Assembly (NCBI GenBank): GCA_002104985.1
Contig: MCGO01000009.1
Coordinates: 620,001-684,000, forward strand
Source: Rhizoclosmatium globosum
Lineage: Eukaryota > Chytridiomycota > Chytridiomycetes > Chytridiales > Chytriomycetaceae
Direction of reading: 5' to 3'
Length of the DNA: 64,000 bases
Numbering within the stretch: the stretch's first letter is position 1; every line of letters begins with the position of its first letter. The notes under the pieces are model-generated. The model was not told the origin of the DNA and ran no database searches. It saw only the letters and a list, made by a program, of their open reading frames with translations. The position numbers and the translations under genes were made by a program. Shown here piece by piece: positions 47,301 through 57,900 of the stretch.

Positions 47301-50300
47301 TCAACATCAACATCAACTACGGAGACTACAAGCTCAATGACTTCAACCACTACCATCACAAGTACCACAACATCAACTACGACTTCAGCCACGTCTACGT
47401 CTACATCAACCACAAGTACTTCAAGCTCAAGCACAAGCATCACTACTTCATCGTCTACCACTTCTAAAACTACCAGCTCAACAACTTCTACAGTGACCAG
47501 CAGCACTTCATCTTCAAGCACAAGCTCCACAACTTCATCTTCATTGTCATCAACCACATCATCTTCATTGACTACTACGACTTCTACATCAACGACTTCT
47601 GCTTCAACAAGCAGTAGTTCATCCTCTTCAAGCACAAGTTCGAGTAACACAACATCATCTTCAACTTCAAGCTCTAAAACAAGTACCTCAACATCTACAA
47701 CAACAACAAGCACAAGTTCCACAAGTTCTACGACCTCATCAACAACTTCTTTTACAACCACATCAACTAGTTCAATAACAACCAGTTCCACTTCATCATC
47801 CAGCACTGTAACAACTTCGTCTTCTACATCAACAACGTCTTTCACCAGCACATCAACAACCTCAAAAACAACATCTTCAACAACGTCTGCTACAACAAGT
47901 AGCACAAGCTCTTCAAGCACTAGTACAACATTATCGACGACGTCAAGCACATCACTGACAAGTTCAACTACAACAAGTGTTACTACATCCTCGTCAACAA
48001 GTTCAACAACGTCAGTTACAACAAGCTCAACATCTTCAAAAACAACAACTAGCAGTACAAGTTCATCAAGTACCAGTTTCACAACTTCTTCAACAACGAC
48101 AACTAGTTCAACAAGTTCTACTACATTTACCACGACATCTAGTAGCACAAGCTCGAGTTCTTCGTCAACATCGTTAACAACGAGTAGTAGTACAAGTACG
48201 TCCAGCACAAGCATCACAACGTCGACTTCAAATACTTCTTCAACGTCTCTAACGACTAGTAGTTCAACAACAAGCTCGACCACATCTTCAACAACATCCA
48301 CCACAACTACGTGAGTTAAGTACTTATTTTGTTTGAATAACTGAGTTTGGATTAGCACACCAACAACAAGCACAACGACAACATCATCCAAAACGAGTAG
48401 CACAAGTACAACAAGCACGAGCTCAACAATGACTTCTAGCTCCACTTCATTGACATCGACAAGTAGCGATACAAGTTCATCCACAACTTCTTTAACAACA
48501 TCAACTTCGTAAGACGTTGTTTTAATTATATGCAACTTACAATGAATTCAGAACTTTAACGTCCACATCTTCATCGTCATCATCACTGACTACCACGAGC
48601 TCGTCCACAACGAAGTCTTCAACTTCGTAAGTTTTTCTATTGGCTTAACATGGAAAACAGAATTTCAACAACAAAAACTAGTTCATCCACCACAAGTATA
48701 ACAACAAGTTCTTCAACTTTAACCACTTCAAGCTCGTCAAGCTCAACGACAGCCACATCGACCACCTCAACATCAACAACATTAACCAGTTCAAGTACTA
48801 CCTCGACGAAATCATCCACATCAACAAGCACTACAACTACGACAACTAGTACATATATGGGTAAAGAATTTCTGATTTTTTGCCGCGATATATTTACCAA
48901 CTTTATTCAGCACCTTTATTTAGGGCCTTTAAGGCAACAGCCTTTCGTATGGCCCAAGTTGTCAACTTCAACGCACCAACCTCTGATACTACAACATCAA
49001 CAACCTCAACAAGCTCTCAAACAACTTCGTCATCTTCAACTTCAACTTCATCGACCTCATGCACAACGTCCACAACTTCAGCAACCACGTCAACAACATC
49101 TTCCACATCAACATCAAGTGTGACGACAGCTACTACAACGTCAAGTACAAGCTCCTCTAGTAGCTCTTCTACAAGTAAAACTTCTACGAGCTCAACAACC
49201 ACGTTATCCACATCAACAACTTCAACTTCGACGACAACATATCCTCTGGTGGTAACATTTGATAAACCATTTTCTTCTTCAACGCAAAGCACACCAATCA
49301 CTGTTACGTTTGATTTACCTTATTCATCGTCAACCAGCTCCACCAGCTCAACATCGTCTACTTCAAAAACGAGTTCAACGTCTTCCAGCAGCTCAACTTC
49401 TGGAACTTCATCTTCTACTACATCAACTTCAAGTGCTACCTCAACAACGTCCACTTCAAGTCAAACGACGAGCTCAAGCTCTACTAGTACAACAACTTCA
49501 TCCTCATCGTCGTCAACATCTTCAACAACAACTTTGTCAACTTCTTCAACCACATCTGCGACAACAACTAGCACTACAAGCAGCGTGTTGACGACTACAA
49601 CATCTACAAAAAGCTCATCAAGCACCACGACGTCAAGTATGACGTCAACAACATCAACTTTCTCGTCAACTACGTCATCAACGCAAACCACATCTAGTAC
49701 AACTACAACTTCAACGACATCATCAACTTCATTGACAAGTTCAAGTTCAACAAGTACTTCATCAACCAAGAGTAGCACAACAAGTTCAACCACAAGTTCA
49801 AGTAGTGTAACAACTTTTACTACGAGCTCTACAACTTCTATAACTACGACAAGTACAACTTACACAACAACAAGCACAAGCACAGCCACGTCAACTTCTT
49901 TGACAACATCCAGCACTACTAGTACTTCATCAACAAAAACTTCGACAAGCACGACTTTCACTTCAACGACAAGCACCTCCTCGACAAAGACTTCGACAAG
50001 TACAACCACAGAAACATCAACATCGCTGACAACATCGAGCACGTCTAGTACTACATCAACTAAGACATCTTCGAGCACGACTTCAACTTCGACAACATCC
50101 ACAAAGACATCTTCCAGCACGACATCGACGTCTACAACCTCTACAAAGACATCTTCGAGCACAACTTCAACTTCGACATCATCGACAACGTCAACAACAT
50201 CGCTAACAACATCGAGTACGACGAGTACCAAACCGACAACAACTACATCTACAACGAGCTCGTCGTCGACATGGACTAGTACAAGCTTAACGACAACGTC

Positions 50301-51196
50301 AACTACATCCAAAACATCAACAACAAGCACATCAACGACATCAACAGTGCCGACAACAACAACATCTACCACATCTACGACAAGTACTACTTCAACAACA
50401 ACGACGACAAGCACTACAACTACATCGAGCACCACTACCACAAGCACAACAAGTACAACAACCACATCCACAACAACTACGAAATCCACCACTACAACTA
50501 CAACAACGTCGACGACTACAACCACTTCAACAACCACGACAACATCAACTACCACAACCAAGACAACTACAACAACCACTACATCCACGACAACTACTAC
50601 TAAAACAACAACGACCACGACCACAACCACGACTACAACTAGAACGACGACGACCACAACAACAACCACAACAACGACGAAAACAACTACAACCACAACG
50701 ACTACAACGACTACAACAACGACAACGACACCTTTACAAGCTGGCCGCTGTGCTACTGTATGGAGTGCGGGAACAGCATATCCATTAAACTCAGTTGTTA
50801 GGTAAAAAAATAATCTGGATGAGAATACTTTTGGGGTTACTCTAACACAACCACAACTTATAGTCACAAACAAAAGAACTGGCAAAACACAGTCCCTATC
50901 AATCCTAGCCCTGAAGAACCAAGTTCCGCGGGAGGAAGGTGGCTTTCGTTGGGGACTTGTACTGGAACTCCTGCTCCTGCACCACCACCTGCTCAGACGC
51001 AAGGGAATTCGAAAGGTATATGTTCATTTTTATGTTGAAATGAGTTACTGACTTGATTAAATGTGTAGGAACTGGAAAGGGCACTGGAAATTCGTTTGGC
51101 CTACGACGCCGTCGCGTTAAGCCTGGACAGGGTGTTTCCAAAACGTGGAAAGCACAGGCCACAAAGCTCGCTCTTTTTCTTCCTGTCCCCTCATGA
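41355..51196 (+). CDS. Giant secreted mucin-like adhesin (WSC, propeller, Cys repeats, LRR, Ser/Thr tail, CBM5/12)
   Basis: Fifteen exons (41355-41424, 41485-41922, 41978-42115, 42166-43699, 43747-43845, 43892-43963, 44007-44078, 44121-44195, 44246-48310, 48356-48508, 48552-48626, 48661-48860, 48911-50801, 50864-51015, 51069-51196) sum to 9162 nt, 3053 residues. In order: signal peptide (1-19), WSC-like domain (CYTG, CGCIDGC, CGTLCG; about 22-150), a beta-propeller region with repeats such as VWYSQQTAIGSDSWKSW (about 170-490), five Cys-rich repeats (about 520-685), plant-type LRRs (about 727-833), about 2000 residues of Ser/Thr, and a chitin-binding CBM5/12-like module (VWSAGTAYPLNSVV ... GGRWLSLGTC). 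The C-terminus is basic with no clear GPI signal. Likely densely O-glycosylated and attached to chitin. The exon 12/13 junction is the least certain. No orthologue is recognised. Confidence 0.85.
43087..43570 (+). repeat. Five Cys-rich coding repeats
   Basis: Five successive units of about 32-35 codons with the pattern C-x-C-G-x3-C-x2-G-x2-C-x-x-G-x-C-x3-C (for example CMCGTGVCDAGNYCSGGTC). They lie between the propeller and the LRRs of the giant adhesin. The Cys spacing resembles small disulfide-rich modules of the EGF or dickkopf kind, but I cannot assign them to a named family. Confidence 0.8.
43892..44195 (+). repeat. LRR-encoding exons, one repeat per exon
   Basis: Three consecutive exons of 72, 72 and 75 nt, each with phase-2 introns on both sides, encode one leucine-rich repeat each. 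The pattern L-x-x-N-x-x-x-G-x-x-P-x-x-x-C is of plant type (for example LNSNSLTGSVPSC). The 99-nt exon before them (43747-43845) ends in the same phase and supplies the cap or first repeat. Confidence 0.85.
45238..45558 (+). repeat. Dispersed duplicate block, partner at 46294-46614
   Basis: A block of about 320 bp recurs at a constant offset of 1056 bp (352 codons), checked at three points along its length. Both copies keep the reading frame. Confidence 0.75.
45711..46290 (+). repeat. 321-bp tandem duplication inside the Ser/Thr tract
   Basis: Copy one begins at about 45711 and copy two at about 46032; the two align with only scattered differences. The second copy lacks one codon and diverges near its end. 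The unit is 107 codons. Confidence 0.8.
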
Positions 51197-51213
51197 TAAA
51201 CTATATGTGATAA

Positions 51214-51219
51214 AATAAA
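51214..51219 (+). promoter_or_regulatory. Possible poly(A) signal of the adhesin gene
   Basis: AATAAA 18 nt after the stop codon, followed by T-rich sequence. The uS11 gene ends on the opposite strand 80 bp further on. Confidence 0.5.
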
Positions 51220-51299
51220 ACCTTTATTTTGACGTCAATCGCCAGTGTCATCATTGGAAAAACCCATTTCATGCAATCATCATCTGAGCCCCAATAAGA

Positions 51300-52031
51300 T
51301 TACAATCTTCTCTTTCTCTTTGGACGGCAACCAGCGTGTCTGATGGGAGTAACATCAGAGACGCGTCGAATATTCCAACCCATAGCACGAACGGCTCTGA
51401 AAGCCATTTCTCGGCCAGCACCGTATCCATTCAACCTCAGTTCCACACCAGCTTCAGCATCCACAAGCAAATCAAGACCCTTCTTCACAGCCTTTTCGTT
51501 CAACTGCATGACAGCTTGGTAGGCAACATCCTGACCACCTCTGTGCGACTTTTTCATTCCAACGGTTCCTCCTGAGGCCCACACGATAGCATTTCCTTCA
51601 AAGTCGGTGAGGGAAGCGATAGTGTTGTTTCTTGATGTTTTTACGTGGACAATGTGGGCGCGGGGTTGGTAGACATTCGCATCAGGGAACGAGCGCATTG
51701 ACGCTTGCGATGACGAGCCGGAAGCTGCGGCAGAGGCGGCGGCAGAACCGCGGGCGCCTGGTCTGACGATTGAACTGATGACATCCATCAGGAGACGTTG
51801 TGTGTTTGAGCTCTTTGGTGCGGCAGCCGATTGATCCGGCTTCGAATCTGTTTTCAGATCAGACTTTGAATCGGAGGCAGCGCGCGTGAAGGCTTCGAAT
51901 CGGGAGGCAGCGGAGCCCGGCTTGTCGTTGCCCGTCGTGAACTGTCGGTGTGGGATAGTCAAGGCGGCGAATGCGGGGACATTGATTCGGCTTGGAAGTG
52001 ATGATGCCCGTTGTGCAAGGACTCGGAGCAT
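51300..52031 (-). CDS. MRPS18: Mitochondrial ribosomal protein uS11m
   Basis: Single exon, 243 residues. The start MLRVLAQRASSLPSR is a mitochondrial presequence; an upstream Met at 52130 is less likely. Residues about 130-243 are the uS11 domain: HIVHVKTSRNNTIASLTD, ASGGTVGMKKSHRGG, GVELRLNGYGAGREMAFRA and the end HAGCRPKRKRRL. uS11 sits on the platform of the small subunit next to the mRNA exit path. The insert between presequence and domain is Ser/Ala-rich. The gene lies between the convergent adhesin gene and the co-directional calmodulin gene. Confidence 0.95.
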   Translation of the reverse strand: MLRVLAQRASSLPSRINVPAFAALTIPHRQFTTGNDKPGSAASRFEAFTRAASDSKSDLKTDSKPDQSAAAPKSSNTQRLLMDVISSIVRPGARGSAAASAAASGSSSQASMRSFPDANVYQPRAHIVHVKTSRNNTIASLTDFEGNAIVWASGGTVGMKKSHRGGQDVAYQAVMQLNEKAVKKGLDLLVDAEAGVELRLNGYGAGREMAFRAVRAMGWNIRRVSDVTPIRHAGCRPKRKRRL

Positions 52032-52218
52032 TGGTGGTTGGTTGGTGGTTGGTGTTGGTGAGTTGGGAAAAAAAGCAAAGAGAAGAAAGAGAACTTCTGC
52101 TTTCTCATCCAATTCTACACACACACACACTCACTCACACCTCCTCCTTTTCTCTCTAATATTGATCAATGACTTTATTCAATGGCAAAACAATAAGTAA
52201 CATGATTCCCTTTCTTCT

Positions 52219-52945
52219 CTACTTGGCAAGCATAACTCTCATAAAGTCATCCATCTGAATACGACCCTGAGCATCAACTCCAGCATCACGAATTGTCTCA
52301 TCAACTTCCTCACGAGTCAGCTTCTCACCCATAGAAGTCAACACGTGCTTAAGCTCCTGGGCGCTGATATATCCGGTACCTTGTGGGTCAAACATGCGGA
52401 ATGCAGCCTTGATGTCAGTAGCGTTGTCTCCATCCTTCAGCTTACGGGCCTGTGGAGGTGGGAGGTCAGTATCGAGGTCCATAAATTGGTTGTCATTTGT
52501 GGTTGGGGGAATGCATGCATCTCCGAATCGGAGCGGCATCACAAGTTGTGCATTCTCCATTGAAATGATTTGGTGTACAATTGCATTTGGGGTTGGAATG
52601 CGTTCAGCCCCTTGAGGTGTCTCATGTGTGATGCCAATTAAGGGACAAACCCCCTTTAGCCCCACCCATCCGTCTTGTTGCAGTCCCCTTCATTCGCACA
52701 CCAGAGATAGCTGGCAGTAATGCACTTACCATCATAGTCAAGAACTCAGGGAAGTCAACGCTGCCCTTCTTGGTGGTGTCAACCTCCTTAATAAGGTCCT
52801 TCAACTCCCGTTGGCTGATGTTCTGGCCCAACGATCTGATGACACTTCCAATGTCGTTGTTGCTGATTTGACCATCGGCATCTTGATCAAACAGGGAGAA
52901 GGCCTCCTTGAATTCGGCAATTTGGGCTTCGGAAAGGGAGGACAT
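52219..52945 (-). CDS. Divergent calmodulin
   Basis: Two exons (52945-52730, 52449-52219) with a 280-nt intron give 148 residues, the exact length of calmodulin. The helices are highly typical ([55 protein letters not shown]). The four calcium loops are not. Loop 1 (20-31) keeps Asp at 1, 3 and 5 but ends in Asp instead of Glu. Loop 2 (56-67) has Thr and Lys at 3 and 5. Loop 3 (93-104) has Gln and Thr at 3 and 5. Loop 4 (129-140) begins with Gly and ends with Asp. So calcium binding should be weak or confined to site 1. It may be the only calmodulin or a second, specialised copy; this window cannot tell. Confidence 0.9.
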
Positions 52946-53233
52946 TTTGGGTGGAAGTTTTGTGGTTGCAATCCTTCACTCTCTCCTCCCCCTTACAATA
53001 ATTAACGGAAGGGAAAGGAAAGGAAGGAGAGAGAGAAATAACGACCAAATAATGCAATGATACACTCACATGTCAACTCTATTTGGAAGCTTGGCAATGA
53101 TGGTCGCAGAGAAGAGAACGAAAACAGCATCACGTTGTATCGAATTCTATTCCGCCATCAATCCTTTAATCCTTTAGTTGCTTAATTGCTGGTTTTTGTT
53201 TTTGTTTTTCCTCCCAAAGTTTCACACCAGATT

Positions 53234-54902
53234 ATGGCCATCCAACTTGCATACGCTTCCCTCGATTGGCCAGTGATTGGCGGAACTGACACTGATTCGG
53301 ACCCATACTTGGACAAGATTGGAGGCTCCGCAGTAAGTTTGCCTTCTAAGTTATGGAATGTAACTGTTTCCAACATTCTGAAACACCCTTGAAGGTCTGG
53401 CTCTCCAACCAGCCCTACCCACACGGACACCCAAAGTGCAAACAATGTGCGTCTGAAATGTTCCTCTTGTCGCAAGTGATGGCATCAACACTACCCTCGG
53501 GAACGCCAAATGCGTCTCTTGATCGTGTTCTCTATGTTTTTGCATGTAACAAGGCTTTGTGCTCAAAGAGAGACGGAAGGTGAATTCATTGATTCGACTG
53601 TGTTTTGGAAGCTTATACATTCCCACAACAGCTTCTTGGTATTAAGAGCTATCAGGGCACCTGCTGTCAAGAACCAACAAGCCAGTCAGAAATCTGCTGC
53701 TCCTTCCGCAACAGTCGAAACTCAGCAAAAGCCTGTCGTATTGACTCCTACAAACTCCAAACAACCACAGCGACCTCAAAAGTTTAGAATCAAGAGCGAT
53801 TTCGCCTCGTTGCAAGTGGAGGAATCTACAGCCGTTTCTCAACCTGTGAAATCTACCGCTACAAAGAAAAAGACGTCCATCTTTGCGGCACCCGCGTTTG
53901 GAGAGGATTCAGGCGGCTTTGGAAATGCCTTTGGAAGTGGTTCCAATGCATTCGGTGCTGCCTCTGGAGGCGATGATGAGATTTCTAAATTACTGAATCA
54001 GCGTGATAAAGGGTACGCCGCGTGGGTTGACGACGAACAAGAAGAGGAAACTGTTGAAGCACAAGAAGCTGCTTCCAAAAAGAAATCGAAATCCAAGAAG
54101 GGGAAACAACAAGCTAAATTGGATGAAGGCGAAGACGACGTTGATCCCGTCTCTGAGATTCAGGATGGTCTCAGTAAGATGGAGATTGGCAGCACTGGAC
54201 CGCACTTTCCAGGATATGCTCTCGAGTTCTTTGATCCTTCTGAAGCATCAAGTAAGAAAGACAAGGACGATTCACATGCGCTGGAATTGTTGGCTCAGTA
54301 TCAGAAGGCTGAGTCCATCGACCTTACTGCGTTGCTAGAGCGTGCTGCTGCCATGGAATCCGGATCCTCATCTGGAGGACGTGAAGACAAAAACGATGGT
54401 ACTGCTGGTTGGGAAGGAGAGGTATATGAAAAGACTCAAATCAAGGGTGTTACAAGAACGTTCAAGACTTTCCAAAAGACCGTTGCCAAGTTTCCAGAGC
54501 AATGTATTCGGTGTGTAATTTGATTCTTAATATTTAGCTTTATGTGACTTATTTGGCGTTTATAGGTATGGTTTCAAAGCTGAAGTACTTGTGTACAACG
54601 ACCGACCCTACGCTCCACCGTCACCTTGCCCTCACTGTCACGCACCTAGGGTATTTGAAATGCAATTGATGCCTGCCCTTCTCAGTTTCCTGCCTGTGGA
54701 AGAATACGCTTTGAAAGAAGCCAATACACCAAAGCCATCCAAAAACGCAAAGCCATCTCTTGCAGATTTGAGTGCAAAAGGTGTTGACTTTGGAACAGCT
54801 CTCGTATTCACCTGTTCAAAGAATTGTTTGGGATCCTCTGCGGACGGAAGTGTTATTCGATATCTGGAAGAAACAGTTGTTATTCAACACGACGAATGGT
54901 AG
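53234..54902 (+). CDS. TSR4: Tsr4/PDCD2, ribosomal protein uS5 chaperone
   Basis: Four exons (53234-53332, 53395-53579, 53647-54510, 54566-54902) encode 494 residues. The N-terminal PDCD2 half has CKQCASEMFLLSQV, RVLYVFACN and CSKRDGR. The C-terminal half has FQKTVAKFPEQCIRYGF, PPSPCPHCHAPRVFEMQLMP and CSKNCLGS. A low-complexity linker with Lys and Asp/Glu sits between them. PDCD2/Tsr4 binds nascent ribosomal protein Rps2 (uS5) and brings it to the 40S precursor. It is divergent from calmodulin (288 bp) and its stop lies 19 bp from the stop of Vps8 on the other strand. Confidence 0.95.
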
Positions 54903-54921
54903 TAAATACATTGCTTTTATT

Positions 54922-57900
54922 TTATTTGCATGGCGGCTCCAATTCCAAATTGAACTTTTTCAAACTTGGGTCCAATAACGTTACCAACTGTGGTGGCAGT
55001 CGACGATGGAAATCATGAACTGTTGATGAGGTCTCGGTATCGTCAAATGACTCGTTGTAACTGATGCTGTCTTCTTGAAGGTCATCCCGCGTCTCAATCG
55101 CATTCAAAATTTCATTCTGTTGGTAAATATTTAGACTTCGTAATCAAGCACCACTTTAAACTCACGGGCGTTGGCAAACGATCCAAGATGCTATATAACT
55201 TATCTAAATCAATTGGTGGCCTCTCTTGCACCGGTGACTGAACGATTTGATTTACAGCTCCCACTACCCGTTTTCCTTTACCACCCTTCAACCGATCCAT
55301 AACTCCACGCTTGAACGACCGTACATCATTTTCATTCAAAGCATCGCAAACGACACACCAATAATCTTCTTGGATAACACTCGGTAAGTCAGGATTTTTT
55401 GATTCAATTTCCGAGTGCAGACATCGTTCATGGAAAACGTGACGACATTCAAACACTACGAACTTATCAGACAACTCTTCCTCCCGTTCTCCAGCAGTAT
55501 CAATATGTAAGAGACGCCTGCAAACACCGCATTGTCCTTTCATCGGACGCAAAGCCTTGTGTTTGTGCTTGACCAGTCGCGAATTCAATTCATGAGTATC
55601 TTTCGCCAGGATTCTATAGGCAGTGGTAAACAGTTGGCTGTCAAAAGAATATGCCTCCAGCATAATAAAAATGTTTCGGCGCAATTCTCCGAATCGAGCA
55701 TGGCTCATGGAGTTGAGAAGATGGGCGAGGAGAGAAGGTAGCTTGATATAGATGACCATAGAACTGATAACATCACGAAGTAATGACCGGAAAGCATTCA
55801 TCAAAAGAAGAGCAATGGAATCTCCGGGAGCAGCAGTGGGTGTTCTACTACCATCTGATTCAACCGGGTCATAGTAAGGAGTACCAACGAAGAGTCGAAG
55901 ATTGTTGTGTTGCTCCAATATGGAATCTAGTAACCGAAACCAGAGAGAATCGCACTCCCATTTGTCAAGACTACCAGCTCTTCGTTGACACAAAGCCAAA
56001 CCTGTCTCGAACTCGGCTTTCATACTTTGGATACATATACTTAGGTCCAGCCGCTTCTTATTCATAGCTTCACTGCGTGCTGCAAAAGGATTGTTGGCCA
56101 TTAAGTCCAATCCAGGTGATGGAGAACGTGATCGATGTGATTGTTGATGACCGTCATCATCGTCTTTGACAATTGCCATGGCTGATGACACAAGCTCTCC
56201 CAAATCACGTAACACAATGTCCAATGCACGTGAAATCTGTCCATTTCGTTCCAACATCCACAAAGCGGAACTTTTAGAATCAGATTCTAAACAGAGTTGC
56301 AATACCGTTTCAAAATCATACGGATCACATTTCTGTTCCTGAGAGGCACAATTTTGTGCAGTGTTGATCAAGAAGGGTAGGACCGAAGCGGGTTCATGCT
56401 GAATCATGAGCCGAATGAACAAGTTATACAACTCTGTTGTAAAGTACTGGGATTGGTTTCCTCCCTTCAATGTTGCTTGTGAAGCCTTTGGTCTAAGAAT
56501 TCTCCCAACAACAAGACTTCCGCGACGTCCATTCGTGGGCAATCCTCTAACTTCTTCAGCGAGACGAGTTTCATACTCCAACAATCCCTTTAAATATAGA
56601 TACAACGACTGTGGCTCTGCTCCAAGTCGATCAATGATATGTTCGTTTTCGTCTGTGAACACATTTATCACCAATGCTGCGGTTTGAACTCCATCAACAT
56701 GGATTAATTGGACTAATATATCCAGAACGTGTTGCCGCAAAGTGCATGTTGCGGAATACTCCAGTTCACCACCCAACAAAAGCTCTGAGAGACAATTGAA
56801 CACTTCAGATCTTCTTCCGACATCTTGCAAGTAACACTGAATCACCATGTCATACTCTCCAGCTTGCTTGTATAAACGCTCGGCAACTTTCCAAAACGAA
56901 ACTCTCTGGCACATTGAGAGCACTGCATCCCTCTCTGCGTTTGTCCGGGCAGGATTATACACATTAAGCAAAGACAGGAGTGCATTTTGTCGCTCTTCCC
57001 TAGAAGACTCATCCCCACTCGTCAGAAGACTCTGAAATATGTCTTTACACGTCTGACTGGACATTGAAACAGCCGGCGGAGTCCCAACAGAGCCGTTCAC
57101 AATTGCAGCTGCCATTTTCCCACTGTCTCCGGCTACCTCAACACTCCCATATCGTCCATACGCCTTTGAAATGAAAACATTCAAGAGAACAAGATCTGAT
57201 GGATTCAGAATATACATGTCATTTGGAACTTCAGTCAGGGAGATCATGAGCAGTGTGTCGACAATGTATTGCCGATTAATAGCCGAATGGAGGTCTGCAA
57301 ATCGAACTCGACCATCTTGAGCGTGTCCATCTCGAATTCGAATGTCTCCATCAAGACTAGAGTCTTCAAAAGCGAGGGACAAAACGTTGAAAAATTCTTT
57401 GGCATCATATTGGAGGAGGAGACGGACGTATGGGTATGGAATTCTGCCAAGTTCGTGATAGTTATTTGATGTTGTTGGGTTCCCAGGAGCGTCAGGGGGC
57501 CAGGTGGAGTGTGTTGTAGAAAAGAGGAAATTGTAAATATCAGATTTAGCTTGTAGTGACTCGCGGCGTGTGAGCGTTCCTACGGGAAACGACTTTCCCG
57601 TGAATATATAGGCGAGATATACAAAGAGAATATATCCAGCGTTTGATATACTCCTAAAGTCTTCCAATGACCCTGATTGAATTGCATCATCAATAGGTGT
57701 GAGCAGGCACACCAAAGGAGTCACATAATCTTTGACAGAGTTGTTATACACAAAGATGAGAGCAGAATACATTCCATGTTCCTGACACAACCTCAGAATC
57801 TGATTTATATCCATCGTAGAGGGATCCATGTGAACAATAAGCTGTTCCAGCCGTGTAAACCAGCCTTGCGAACTGAAATAGCTGACAAGTTCCTGAATGA

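Larger units (their letters stand above)
44345..50735 (+). repeat. Coding Ser/Thr satellite, 6.4 kb
   Basis: Almost every codon is TCN, AGY or ACN, with scattered Lys, Leu, Val and Ala. Four short introns and a small non-repeat island (about 48911-48985) interrupt it. Two short breaks near 49240-49330 carry VTFDKPF and VTFDLPY. The last about 330 nt encode almost pure threonine. Within the tract some blocks of about 321 nt are near-identical copies. Confidence 0.92.

Noticed and set aside
46553..48535. Long - strand frames rich in Val/Glu/Asp opposite the Ser/Thr tract (also 44339-45472, 45497-46528 and 49860-51002)
   Set aside because: They are mirror images of Ser/Thr codons: the complements of TCN and ACN codons rarely give stops in this frame, so length alone means nothing. 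Composition is as artificial as expected and no splice sites or starts are supported.
41355..51196. Horizontal transfer or a viral origin of the giant gene
   Set aside because: It has 14 ordinary spliceosomal introns of the same size as its neighbours, and its modules are typical of fungal surface proteins. Nothing indicates a foreign source.
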